Source: an uncultured Prevotella sp. (lineage in GTDB: Bacteria; Bacteroidota; Bacteroidia; Bacteroidales; Bacteroidaceae). From it: DNA of 16,854 nt. The notes beneath the pieces were generated by a model. It searched no databases. It saw nothing but the letters and a program-made list of their open reading frames with translations, and was not told where the DNA came from. This document shows positions 1 through 6,954 of the stretch, piece after piece. Location: positions 1-16,854 of the forward strand of contig CAMYZK010000017.1 in the NCBI GenBank assembly GCA_947303825.1, given 5' to 3'. How positions within the stretch are numbered: position 1 is the first letter of the stretch; each line of letters opens with the position of its first letter. Position numbers and translations under genes: made by a program.

Positions 1-1238
1 CCAAAACTTGCCAGGTCGGGAGCACGGAACAGTGTGAATGCCAGCGACACAAAGACGTATGTCAGCAGCCAGCTCAGTGCATTGCCCCACCAGGTGCGAG
101 GGATGGTAATCTTGAGCTGACGTGCAAAAAACTTGTGAATGCAGAGGCCCACCCCATGCAGCGCACCCCAGATGATGAACATCCACGAAGCACCGTGCCA
201 CAGTCCGGCAACCATCATCGTAAGGAAGTTGTTGAGATAGGTGCGTGCCGTGCTGCAGCGGTTGCCGCCAAGGGGTATATAGACATAGTCGCGGAACCAT
301 GTGGAGAGCGAGATGTGCCACCGCCGCCAGAAATCGGTAAGGTTGAGCGAGCGATAGGGGAACCAGAAGTTGTCGGGCAGCCAGAAACCCATCATCGCCG
401 CCACACCGATGCTCATGTCGCTGTAGCCGGAGAAGTCGAGGTAGAGCTGTATGGGATAGCCCATCATGGCCATCATGTTCTCGAAGCCCGAGAAGGCCGT
501 CGGCTCGTCAAACACCCATCCATTGAACTGCGCTATGTAGTCGGAGAGCAGGTTCTTCTTTATCAGTCCCAGCATGATGAGCATCAGGCCCGTCCACACC
601 ATGCGGCTTGATGCCTGGTGGTTGCGGCGCAGACGTGGCAGCAGGTTCTTGGCACGGGTGATGGGGCCAGCCATGAGCAGTGGGAAGAAAGTAAGATAGA
701 AATAGTACTCCAGACGGGTGGGATGCATGGTGAAGCGGCCCCGGTATACATCGACGGCATAGCTGATGGCCTGGAAGGTGTAGAAGCTGATGCCCACGGG
801 CAACGCTACTGCCGAGGGCGAGAAGTTTGTAGAGAAGAGAACATTGACGATGTCGTTCACTACAAACAGGAAGTACTTGAAATAGCCCAGCAGCAGCAAG
901 TCGATGACCACCACCAGCGTGAGCCACATCTTCTGCTTCTTGCGTGTGGAGGCAGAGCGCATCACCTCGGTCAGGCGGTAGTTGACAATAGCCGTGGCAG
1001 GCAGCAGCATGGCCACCCAACCGTTGGTCTTGTAGGCAAAGAAGAGGCTGAAGGCAATGACGTAGAGCATCATGGCCGTGCGGCTCTTGCTGCGCAGCAC
1101 TACAAAGATGCTCAGGAAGATGATGAATAAGACGGCAAAGGGCATGCTACCTATCATCAGCGGACTGGAAGGATCGTAGGTGAATAGACTTCTTATCCAT
1201 TCACCCATCATTGCTGTAATACTGGCTGTCTGTTCCAT
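1..1238 (-). CDS. MBOAT family membrane O-acyltransferase (AlgI/DltB-like), C-terminus cut by window edge
   Basis: I translated this from the minus strand: 412 codons are open from the ATG at 1238 to the window edge. Full-length family members are usually about 460-500 residues, so only the C-terminus is missing. The protein is rich in hydrophobic helices. It has the MBOAT hallmarks: FPLLMAGPITR (residues 185-195), DFSGYSDMSIG (268-278), DFWRRWHISLSTWFRDY (302-318), and LWHGASW with the presumed catalytic histidine H348. These enzymes sit in the inner membrane and pass acyl (often acetyl) groups from the cytoplasm to an extracytoplasmic polymer, usually with an SGNH/AlgJ-type partner. Such a protein is encoded 29 bases upstream, so the two are probably co-transcribed. 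The family is secure. The acceptor (exopolysaccharide, teichoic-acid-like polymer or other) cannot be told from sequence. Confidence 0.93.
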   Translation of the reverse strand, partial: MEQTASITAMMGEWIRSLFTYDPSSPLMIGSMPFAVLFIIFLSIFVVLRSKSRTAMMLYVIAFSLFFAYKTNGWVAMLLPATAIVNYRLTEVMRSASTRKKQKMWLTLVVVIDLLLLGYFKYFLFVVNDIVNVLFSTNFSPSAVALPVGISFYTFQAISYAVDVYRGRFTMHPTRLEYYFYLTFFPLLMAGPITRAKNLLPRLRRNHQASSRMVWTGLMLIMLGLIKKNLLSDYIAQFNGWVFDEPTAFSGFENMMAMMGYPIQLYLDFSGYSDMSIGVAAMMGFWLPDNFWFPYRSLNLTDFWRRWHISLSTWFRDYVYIPLGGNRCSTARTYLNNFLTMMVAGLWHGASWMFIIWGALHGVGLCIHKFFARQLKITIPRTWWGNALSWLLTYVFVSLAFTLFRAPDLASF

Positions 1239-1267
1239 TTATTGCTGCTCGATGAATGGGTATGGTC

Positions 1268-2071
1268 TTATTTAGGCCCCTTGTCTTCCGGCATCAGCAC
1301 AATGCGCTTGTGGGCGGTGTTCTTCTTTCCTGGCTGAGGTTTCTCAAACCTGATGGGGTGAATGGACTGTCCACGGTTCATCCAGGCAGCCACGCTGTCC
1401 ATCCAGACATCGCATCCGCGCTGGCTCACATGGTGCTTGTCACTGGCACGCTCTAGCTTCAGGTTGAGGCTGGGATAGTAGGCACGCTTGCCGAAGTGCT
1501 TCTCTATGAGGGCATTGATACCCGTGTCTTTCTTCCAGTTGGGCGGTCCTATCCAGATGGTAGGCACTGTGCCGCACTGTGCCTTTATCATCTTAATATA
1601 TTTGTCGCGGTTGTCCAAGTCGCGCACAAAGAGCTCGTTGCCTCCCAGACATATAAATATATGTGTGGGGTTAAGCTTCTTGATATAGAACTTCAGGGCA
1701 TTGGTCTTTGCCCATATCTCGGTAGACGAACTGTACCACACCACGCTGGTACACTTGTGCCCGTTGGCATTGCAGTAGGCGGCCACGCTCTGGCGCAGAC
1801 GCTCGTTCATCGAGTCGCCCACGAGCAACACGTGCTGTGTGGTGGTGTCTTTCTCGCATTCGTCGGCCTTGGCCGTGGCCAGGCTGTCGGTAGCTGCCAC
1901 GCCGGTGGGCTCGTCGACAGCTTCTGCCGACACTTCGGTAGCTATTCCCAGTGGCAGCTGCTTCAGTCCAAGCCCAGTAACCAGGCCGCTGTCGCTTGGC
2001 AGCACAGCGTATGCCATCACCACCAGTGTGGCACAGAGCAGAAGTGCTATCAGTGCAAATGAGTGTTTCAT
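1268..2071 (-). CDS. SGNH/GDSL hydrolase-like periplasmic protein, membrane-anchored, probable partner of the MBOAT enzyme
   Basis: This 267-residue protein starts with a hydrophobic segment (residues 5-24) that acts as an uncleaved anchor or signal peptide. A low-complexity linker follows to about residue 78. The SGNH fold then shows: block I VLLVGDSM with nucleophile S87, block III LGGNE with N145, and a block V DxxH motif (D211, H214). Family knowledge: SGNH proteins beside MBOAT genes (AlgJ/AlgX, DltD, PatB type) move acyl groups to surface polymers in the periplasm. I infer the same here from the MBOAT gene 29 bases downstream. The alternative is a free-standing esterase. No TAnnTTTG promoter is visible in the 151 bases upstream, so the gene may be read through from glsA-glsB or use a promoter I cannot recognise. 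Confidence 0.85.
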   Translation of the reverse strand: MKHSFALIALLLCATLVVMAYAVLPSDSGLVTGLGLKQLPLGIATEVSAEAVDEPTGVAATDSLATAKADECEKDTTTQHVLLVGDSMNERLRQSVAAYCNANGHKCTSVVWYSSSTEIWAKTNALKFYIKKLNPTHIFICLGGNELFVRDLDNRDKYIKMIKAQCGTVPTIWIGPPNWKKDTGINALIEKHFGKRAYYPSLNLKLERASDKHHVSQRGCDVWMDSVAAWMNRGQSIHPIRFEKPQPGKKNTAHKRIVLMPEDKGPK

Positions 2072-2074
2072 TTG

Positions 2075-2122
2075 GTCGTTTGGGGGATTAGTCGTTTTGT
2101 CGTTTGGGGGATTGGTCGTTTA
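2075..2122. repeat. Two tandem copies of a 24-bp G-rich repeat
   Basis: Copies lie at 2075-2098 and 2099-2122 and match at 22 of 24 positions. Each starts with GTCGTTTGGGGGATT, followed by a second, shorter GTCGTTT. They begin 3 bases upstream of the SGNH-like gene's start codon, so on the coding strand they form a C-rich leader. Function is unknown. The pattern resembles slippage-prone simple repeats that I recall from Prevotella and Bacteroides spacers, but I cannot check that here. Confidence 0.85.
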
Positions 2123-2171
2123 GTTATCGCCTCTCATCTTAACTATTAATGGCCGCAGAGAAATGTCTCTC

Positions 2172-2224
2172 AACTCTTAACTAACTCTTAACTCTTAACT
2201 CTCAACTCTTAACTCTTAACTCTC
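2172..2224. repeat. Heptanucleotide tandem array, consensus AACTCTT/AACTCTC
   Basis: Seven full 7-bp units lie at 2172-2178 and 2183-2224, with a 4-base partial unit (AACT) after the first. The last six run T, T, C, T, T, C at their final base, so the array has a 21-bp higher-order period. The last unit overlaps the stop codon of the glsB-like gene (2223-2225). On the minus strand the units read as GAGTTAA or GAGTTGA. No CRISPR-type spacers are present. The array sits between glsB and the SGNH/MBOAT pair. No strong terminator hairpin is visible; a 5-bp stem at 2157-2170 is too weak to claim. Confidence 0.9.
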
Positions 2225-3215
2225 AATATCCTGACTTGTATATTATCTTGCCTGCACCGCTGGTAATTTTCATTGCCTCGGGGTGATCCTTGATGAAAGA
2301 GTCGATGTGGCGCACCCGCTTCTCCTCAAGTATCTCGTCCATAGCGATAAGGATGCCCGTCTCCTCTACGTCGCCAAACCCATAGTTGATGGCCGTTCCG
2401 AAGAGCTTCATAGTGGGCGACAGGCTCATATACGCATTGACCAGCGGCGGGATATTGTAGCCCAAGGCTCGTACTTCGCGGTTCAGTATGCGGTAGTCAT
2501 CCTTGAAGTTGTTCTCACAGAACAGCTCCTCCAGCTTTTTCTCGTCACTCTCTATCTTCAGCGGCTTCAGTGGCACCACCAGGCCTTCCTTGTCGCCGAA
2601 GTACTTCTTCAGGAAAAAGAGAATCATGTCGCGCCCCTCGCGTATATAGCTGGGGTACATTGTCATCTTTCCGAAGAAGTATTTTACGTTGGGCATGATG
2701 ACTGTCAGAGCTCCCAGTCCGTCCCACAGGTTGTCGAGGGCGAAGAGGCTCTTTGCTCCCATCCTTGAGCTTTGGTAGGGCAGGCTCACGAACGACCGTC
2801 CCAGCTCAATGGTGTAAGGCATGTATTCGTCTAGGAACTTCTGGCTGAAGTGGAACATGTGGCTTGTGGCCAGGTGGGGCTGCCCGTCGGCACCGATGTC
2901 CCATTTCGTCCCCTCCAGGTAGCGATAGCCGCCAATGATCTCGTTGGCCTCGGGATTCCATACGATAAGCTGCTTGTAGCAGTTCTCGCAGATGTCAAAC
3001 TCGTCAATGTCGCAGTCCTTACCTGTTCCTCCTCCTGCCTCACGGAATGCTATCTCGCGCAGACGGCCGATCTCACGCATCACATTCGGGGCGTTGTGGG
3101 CCGTAACGATATAAATCTCATTGTGGCTCTTGTTTGTCATGCGGAGCTGACGCTCGGCAGTGAGTTCTTCTTTGAGCACCTCAACAGGTATGGGTGCTAT
3201 TATGGGCTGTTCCAT
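2223..3215 (-). CDS. glsB: GNAT/OlsB-family N-acyltransferase, probable glycine N-acyltransferase GlsB
   Basis: This 330-residue protein looks like the OlsB/hemolysin-like GNAT group (COG3176). The N-terminal half carries the acyltransferase core, with the IGGYRYL strand (94-100) and the hallmark IELGRSFV (136-143) followed by a basic, small-residue stretch to about residue 160. Family knowledge: in Bacteroides thetaiotaomicron, glsB makes N-acyl-glycine from glycine and an acyl donor, and glsA adds a second acyl chain to give diacyl glycine lipids. The same gene pair is seen here, 5 bases apart, which suggests coupled translation. It has no signal peptide, so it probably works in the cytoplasm or at the inner-membrane surface. 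The alternative substrate would be ornithine (OlsB type). The gls assignment rests on the adjacency and on Bacteroidales ancestry. The stop codon is embedded in the heptamer array. Confidence 0.85.
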   Translation of the reverse strand: MEQPIIAPIPVEVLKEELTAERQLRMTNKSHNEIYIVTAHNAPNVMREIGRLREIAFREAGGGTGKDCDIDEFDICENCYKQLIVWNPEANEIIGGYRYLEGTKWDIGADGQPHLATSHMFHFSQKFLDEYMPYTIELGRSFVSLPYQSSRMGAKSLFALDNLWDGLGALTVIMPNVKYFFGKMTMYPSYIREGRDMILFFLKKYFGDKEGLVVPLKPLKIESDEKKLEELFCENNFKDDYRILNREVRALGYNIPPLVNAYMSLSPTMKLFGTAINYGFGDVEETGILIAMDEILEEKRVRHIDSFIKDHPEAMKITSGAGKIIYKSGY

Positions 3216-3220
3216 TATCT

Positions 3221-4051
3221 TTATAGTTTATAGACTTGTTCCTTTACGTATTCGGCCCATTCTGCGGGCGTCTTCGACTTGTCGGTAAATGTTTGCCAGG
3301 GTATAGGCTTGCCTATCTTCACAGGGAAAGTGTTGCCCCTGTTCTTGTACATCTCGTCAACGAGGTAAAGCATTGCCACATTGACCTTCTTGACATAGCG
3401 GTCGCTGATGTTCGACAGGCGATAGAAGAAGTTGCTGTTACGCCCTCCGAAGTGTATGGGCACCACGTCGCGCTGCGTCTCAATGCTCTTGGTGATAAAC
3501 GTCTTCTTCCACGGCAGGTCGCGTATCTCCCCGTTCTTGCGGCGCGAGCACAGGCCGGCAGGGAACATCAGCAGATGGTAGTCGCCCCTGAAGCCCTCCT
3601 CTACAATCTGGGGGAAGGCACGCGAGCGCTTTGTCGTGGTGTTGATGGGTATGCACAGCGGAGCCAGGCCCGGGAGCGTCATCAGCAGGTCGTTGACAAG
3701 GTAGCGGAAGCGGTCATCGTAGTGGCGGCCTATCACGGCTCCCAGGGCTACACCGTCAATGCCCCCCATGGGGTGGTTGGACACAAACGTGTACAGATGG
3801 CCGTCGTCCTTGGGAGGAAGGTTCTCCATGCCTTCAACCTCAACCTTTGTGTCGAGAAACACCAGACATTCCTCCAGCCAGGGAGAACCCTTGAGGTGAC
3901 GTGTCCTCCACAGAAACTCGTTCAGATGGTCCTGATGGGCACGTCGCTTAAGCCAGCCTTTAACAAATCCCGGCACCCAGCGGGCTTTCTTGCCCATCTT
4001 CTCGCGCAGTATTCTGTCAATGTCTATGGTTTTCTCGGTAATGACATCCAT
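3221..4051 (-). CDS. glsA: PlsC-like lysophospholipid-type O-acyltransferase, probable GlsA
   Basis: The chosen ATG at 4051 gives 276 residues. The frame is open much further upstream (to 4480), but that part would cross the divergent promoter region and has no family-like sequence. The acyltransferase core shows SNHPMGGIDG (91-100) as the catalytic motif, followed by FPAGLCSRR (163-171) in the place of the usual FPEGTRSR block, then VVPIHF (196-201). Family knowledge: these enzymes move an acyl chain onto a hydroxyl of a lysolipid. Beside a GNAT partner they finish ornithine or glycine lipids, here probably N-acyl-glycine to diacyl glycine lipid. It is the first gene of the glsA-glsB pair, and a TACTTTTG box lies 30 bases upstream. 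One oddity: histidine 93 and aspartate 99 are five residues apart rather than the classic four. Confidence 0.85.
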   Translation of the reverse strand: MDVITEKTIDIDRILREKMGKKARWVPGFVKGWLKRRAHQDHLNEFLWRTRHLKGSPWLEECLVFLDTKVEVEGMENLPPKDDGHLYTFVSNHPMGGIDGVALGAVIGRHYDDRFRYLVNDLLMTLPGLAPLCIPINTTTKRSRAFPQIVEEGFRGDYHLLMFPAGLCSRRKNGEIRDLPWKKTFITKSIETQRDVVPIHFGGRNSNFFYRLSNISDRYVKKVNVAMLYLVDEMYKNRGNTFPVKIGKPIPWQTFTDKSKTPAEWAEYVKEQVYKL

Positions 4052-4080
4052 TATGTTATAGATTTGATACTTTGAGCTTG

Positions 4081-4115
4081 CAAAAGTAACACTTTTTTTT
4101 GGTTTGTTGAACAAA
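4081..4115 (-). promoter_or_regulatory. Probable Bacteroidetes-type promoter for glsA-glsB
   Basis: On the minus strand, TACTTTTG (4088 down to 4081, followed by C) matches the -7 box TAnnTTTG. A TTTG at 4115-4112 could be the -33 box, but the 23-base spacing is longer than the usual 19-21, so the upstream element is uncertain. The -7 box ends 29 bases from the glsA start codon, which leaves a short leader. Confidence 0.6.
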
Positions 4116-4158
4116 AACTCCAAAAATATAGTAAAAATGTTATCTATTACGATAATAA

Positions 4159-4190
4159 TTTGATTTTTTAAAAGTTTTTTCGTATTTTTG
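4159..4190 (+). promoter_or_regulatory. Bacteroidetes-type promoter for the 4281-5548 gene pair
   Basis: TTTG at 4159-4162 and TATTTTTG at 4183-4190 (followed by C) are 20 bases apart, which is the expected layout for the major Bacteroidetes sigma factor. Transcription should start near 4195-4200, leaving a leader of about 80 bases. This argues against the in-frame TTG at 4188 as the start of the next gene. The region is AT-rich and divergent from the glsA promoter. Confidence 0.75.
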
Positions 4191-4280
4191 CAGAATGTTG
4201 ACTGTACCGATTGTCTGGCAAGGGTAACATCAGCATTGCAATACCTATTAACTGAATACAAACTATTAACAATTCCATTT

Positions 4281-5072
4281 ATGAAACACAAAACGATTGT
4301 TCCGTTGCTCATCCTCATGCTCTTTGCACCATTGGCCATACATGCGCAGGGGTCGGGGATAAGCAAGGATGCGCTAAAGAACTTTGATGACGGCGGTACT
4401 GTATACGTAAACACCAAGGCTCCCGGAGTACACAAGGAATACGACGAGAAGTATGGTGGATATGTATGGAAGGACGGCATGGGCAGCTACATCTGCAAAG
4501 ACAAGAACATGAAGCCACTGCACGACATTGACAAAGACTATTATTTCTCAGGCACCAACAACGACCCCGACAACCCCAAGGCCAGCTACAACGTGAAGAA
4601 GGTGTGGGACGAAGACCGTGGCTGCTATGTGTGGAAAGATGACACCGGCAACTTCGTAGGGCGCGACAAGCCATCGGCCGACAAGCAGAAAGACTGGCTG
4701 GCACAGAAAGACCAGGACTGGCTGAAGAACGGCACCGCACCGGGCGTGAAAGGCAAGCCCTCCGGCAGCAGTACGGCGAAGAAAGACGATGCCGACACTG
4801 GCAGTGCCGACTCTGGCACAGACAAGACAGAGTCGAAAGGCGATAGCGGAAAGACTATCGGAGGCAGTTCCGATGTTGACATGGAACACCTGATAATAGA
4901 GAGCGATGCACAGCTGGCTAAAGCCGAGGCTGCACTGAATGAGGCAAAGGCTGCCATAAAGATGGCGAAGGCCCAAGGAATAAACATCGACGAGTACTTC
5001 GACACCAGACTCATAAAGCAGGCCGAGGACAAGATAAATGAGTACAAACGTAAACGCAATATGATGAAATGA
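4281..5072 (+). CDS. Secreted protein of unknown function with two WKD-type repeats and a helical C-terminus
   Basis: I do not recognise a named family. The ATG at 4281 gives 263 residues and starts right at a good signal peptide (about residues 1-22, ending IHAQ). The frame opens earlier at 4188, but that TTG overlaps the promoter. The mature protein has two copies of a motif 55 residues apart: YGGYVWKDGMGSYICKDK (58-75) and RGCYVWKDDTGNFVGRDK (113-130). A Ser/Asp/Lys/Gly-rich linker follows (about 155-200). Then comes a charged, alanine-rich helix, probably coiled coil (about 201-258). It should be exported to the periplasm or outer surface. The gene overlaps the next lipoprotein gene by 4 bases (ATGA), so the two products are probably made together and may interact. 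Confidence 0.85.
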   Translation: MKHKTIVPLLILMLFAPLAIHAQGSGISKDALKNFDDGGTVYVNTKAPGVHKEYDEKYGGYVWKDGMGSYICKDKNMKPLHDIDKDYYFSGTNNDPDNPKASYNVKKVWDEDRGCYVWKDDTGNFVGRDKPSADKQKDWLAQKDQDWLKNGTAPGVKGKPSGSSTAKKDDADTGSADSGTDKTESKGDSGKTIGGSSDVDMEHLIIESDAQLAKAEAALNEAKAAIKMAKAQGINIDEYFDTRLIKQAEDKINEYKRKRNMMK

Positions 5073-5548
5073 AAAAGACAGCTTTCTTTAACCGCATACT
5101 TTGCGCATCTGCCATACTGGTGGCACTCCTGCTGGCAGGATGTAACAAACAAGCTAAGAGCGAGGCCGATGAAGAACCCGAAGACTCGGTGGCAAAAGAG
5201 GCTACATGGGACTACTTCCTTGTTGGCTCATGGCGCTATGTTGAGGATTCCAACGGAAAGAACTCCACATACCCCGAAGGCATAGAGACTTTCTTCGCCA
5301 ATGGCGACTACATCTGCTACACCCAGGACAGCAATGGCGAAAAGGTAATCATCAACGGCACCTGGAAGCTGGACGACGAGGAAGACTACGTCGTTTGGGT
5401 TACTCAGGAGAAGATAAAAAACGCAGAGAAGACCATCAGCTCAGACGACAAGGAGCTGAAGTATGTTATTAACAGCATTGCTCCAGAGAAAGCTCTCGTC
5501 TATCAGGTAGAAGACTCCTATCGCTCGGCAGAGTGGATGGGACAATAG
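5069..5548 (+). CDS. Small lipoprotein with a lipocalin-like or beta-sandwich domain
   Basis: This 159-residue protein has a lipoprotein signal peptide with a clear lipobox, LLAGC, and cysteine 25 as the lipid site. An acidic linker (about 31-45) leads into a beta-rich domain beginning LVGSWRYVED (51-60) and including NGTWKLDDEED in mid-domain. The GSW start followed by a GTWKL strand resembles lipocalin-like lipoproteins common in Bacteroidetes, but this is pattern memory and not a firm assignment. The start codon overlaps the stop of the preceding secreted protein (ATGA), which indicates translational coupling. The gene ends 31 bases before a strong hairpin, so it is probably the last in its transcript. 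Confidence 0.85.
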   Translation: MKKTAFFNRILCASAILVALLLAGCNKQAKSEADEEPEDSVAKEATWDYFLVGSWRYVEDSNGKNSTYPEGIETFFANGDYICYTQDSNGEKVIINGTWKLDDEEDYVVWVTQEKIKNAEKTISSDDKELKYVINSIAPEKALVYQVEDSYRSAEWMGQ

Positions 5549-5579
5549 GTGCAGTCCTTACATCATTGACACATATTTT

Positions 5580-5623
5580 ATACTACCGTCACCCCCGCTC
5601 ATGCAGGTGGGAGACGGTAGTAT
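5580..5623 (+). terminator. Strong hairpin, probable transcription terminator
   Basis: The 11-base arm ATACTACCGTC (5580-5590) pairs perfectly with GACGGTAGTAT (5613-5623). Past an A/A mismatch the stem continues with CCC against GGG. An AT-rich stretch with several Ts follows (5621-5634) but no clean T-run. Its position just after the lipoprotein gene and before the next promoter supports termination of the 4281-5548 transcript. Confidence 0.7.
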
Positions 5624-5649
5624 TATCATTCTTTAGAGGAGTCGCACCC

Positions 5650-5694
5650 GAATTCGCCAAGGGCAATTCCGCGCGTCAAAATCAAAATAGACGC
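5650..5694. other. Two further small inverted repeats in the intergenic region
   Basis: GAATT-c-GCC (5650-5658) pairs with GGC-AATTC (5662-5669) around a 3-base loop with one bulged base. Next, GCGTC (5673-5677) pairs with GACGC (5690-5694) around a 12-base AT-rich loop. With the hairpin at 5580-5623 they make three consecutive inverted repeats upstream of the 5726 promoter box. They could be part of the 3' end of the previous transcript or protein-binding sites. Function is unknown. Confidence 0.5.
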
Positions 5695-5701
5695 AACAAT
5701 A

Positions 5702-5733
5702 CTTGCATATATTAAAAGTATTCATTACTTTTG
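5702..5733 (+). promoter_or_regulatory. Bacteroidetes-type promoter for the three-gene unit 5794-8650
   Basis: TACTTTTG at 5726-5733 (followed by C) matches the -7 box. CTTG at 5702-5705 is a 3-of-4 match to the -33 TTTG box at 20-base spacing. Transcription should begin about 55 bases before the start codon at 5794. Confidence 0.65.
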
Positions 5734-5777
5734 CTGTCGAAATAAAAAAAGAATACTTTGACCTATTCTACGTAAAC

Positions 5778-5826
5778 AATACAAAACGAAACAATGAGAA
5801 AGATTCTCCTGATGGCCGCAGTCGCC
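5778..5826 (+). repeat. 49-bp direct repeat, copy 1 (leader plus signal-peptide code)
   Basis: This block runs from 16 bases before the start codon through the first 11 codons of the 5794 gene. It is identical, base for base, to 6906-6954 at the start of the next gene. The leader part includes ACAAAACGAAACA. Identity across both the untranslated and coding parts shows that the duplication, or later conversion, included the leader. Confidence 0.9.
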
Positions 5827-6861
5827 CTGATGACTGCCATGAACGCACAGGCGCAGAAGATCAAGGTAGTAGATAATGATGGCAATGCCATCCCGTTGGT
5901 AAGTGTGATGACCGAGGACGGTGTCCTCATCGGCACCACCGGCATGGACGGCGTGCTGGCCGATGTGAAGGGTGCCCGGAAGGTGGCCTTGACCCACGTG
6001 GCCTACAAGCCGCAGCTGGTCATCGTGGCTTCGCTGCAGGGGGGACGTATCACGTTGGAGGACATTGGTTATGACCTCGACGAAATCGTGGTGAAGCCCA
6101 AGCCCTACATCTATGTCGAGGTCTTCTACCGTGTCTATGTCTATCGCAACGACTCACTCTGCTATTTCCTCAGCGGCATCATGCCCAATGCCTACGACAT
6201 CCAGAAAAAGAAGATAGAGCATGGCAGCTATAACCAGGCAAAAAGCGAATTCTGTGAAAAGATGGGTGCTGCCGTCACATGGGCCGTCAGGGCAGAAAGA
6301 TTTGAAGCCGGCATAGCGGGCACCGGGAATTTACAGAGCATGGAGAAGCGCTTGAAAGACAAGTATTTCGTGACGGCTACTGTCGATAGTCCCGACCATA
6401 CGACTTACAGCAATCCGGAGGACGTCATAGGCCAGCTTGTACGCACTAGCGGTCAGAAGCGCATGACACTTGATGCCGGCAAGATGCAAATGTATGCCAA
6501 CAAAGCCAAGGGAGAGACGAAGATGCTGAAGAAACGTGAGGAAAAGGGCTACGAGTATCAGTTCACAACGATTTATGATGACGATACGGAGCCGAAGCAC
6601 GCGATAGAAAACTACATGATGGAATTGAATCACTGGGAGTATAACGACAAGAAAAGCCACGTGAAGTTCTTTATTGAGAACTACGCCACCGACCACTACT
6701 ACATGGACAAGCAGGAATGGAAGGACAAGAAGAAGTCGATGAAGGAAGACTACAGCCCCATGATGAAGCTCGACCAGCTGGACGCTTACGCCACCTCGCA
6801 CAACATCCCCGCCCTGTCGCCTGCCGCACGTCAGGCCATCGGGAAGCTCAGGCAATGGTAA
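5794..6861 (+). CDS. Secreted protein with SusC-type carboxypeptidase-regulatory-like domain, paralogue 1
   Basis: This 355-residue protein has a signal peptide (about 1-20, ending AQA). The domain that follows (about 22-100) has the features of the CarboxypepD_reg-like beta-sandwich at the N-terminus of SusC/TonB-dependent receptors: DNDGNAIPLVSVMTEDG, a glycine turn, VALTHVAYKPQ and the closing LDEIVV (95-100). In SusC proteins a TonB plug and barrel would follow. Here there is instead a soluble, charged region of about 255 residues that I cannot assign, with YIYVEVFYR, DSL and GIMPNAYD near its start. It probably sits in the periplasm or on the outer membrane. It is paralogous along its whole length to the 6922 gene downstream and shares its leader, so it arose by tandem duplication. 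A barrel gene ends the unit. Substrate or partner is unknown. Confidence 0.87.
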   Translation: MRKILLMAAVALMTAMNAQAQKIKVVDNDGNAIPLVSVMTEDGVLIGTTGMDGVLADVKGARKVALTHVAYKPQLVIVASLQGGRITLEDIGYDLDEIVVKPKPYIYVEVFYRVYVYRNDSLCYFLSGIMPNAYDIQKKKIEHGSYNQAKSEFCEKMGAAVTWAVRAERFEAGIAGTGNLQSMEKRLKDKYFVTATVDSPDHTTYSNPEDVIGQLVRTSGQKRMTLDAGKMQMYANKAKGETKMLKKREEKGYEYQFTTIYDDDTEPKHAIENYMMELNHWEYNDKKSHVKFFIENYATDHYYMDKQEWKDKKKSMKEDYSPMMKLDQLDAYATSHNIPALSPAARQAIGKLRQW

Positions 6862-6905
6862 AGAAGAACGGAGCTTATCGGGGTGGAAACACCGACTTTG
6901 AAATT

Positions 6906-6954
6906 AATACAAAACGAAACAATGAGAAAGATTCTCCTGATGGCCGCAGTCGCC
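6906..6954 (+). repeat. 49-bp direct repeat, copy 2
   Basis: Identical to 5778-5826. It again runs from 16 bases before the start codon through codon 11, here of the 6922 gene. A shorter part of the coding section (ATGGCCGCAGTCGCCATGATG) also occurs in the signal-peptide code of the third gene, starting at 8072. Confidence 0.9.

Noticed and set aside
2072..2222. Possible CRISPR array or origin suggested by short repeats
   Set aside because: Units are 7 and 24 bp with no unique spacers, no cas genes, no DnaA-box cluster or other origin features.
3236..4075. 279-codon plus-strand open frame opposite glsA
   Set aside because: The minus strand here encodes a clear acyltransferase with catalytic motifs; the plus-strand translation matches nothing and has no promoter.
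4052..4480. N-terminal extension of the glsA frame up to 4480
   Set aside because: It would run through the divergent promoter region and the start of the 4281 gene; the family-like sequence begins at the ATG at 4051.
6862..6921. Possible hairpin (GGTG/CACC) between the two paralogues
   Set aside because: Only 4 bp pair without mismatch; consistent with a simple operon spacer rather than an attenuator.
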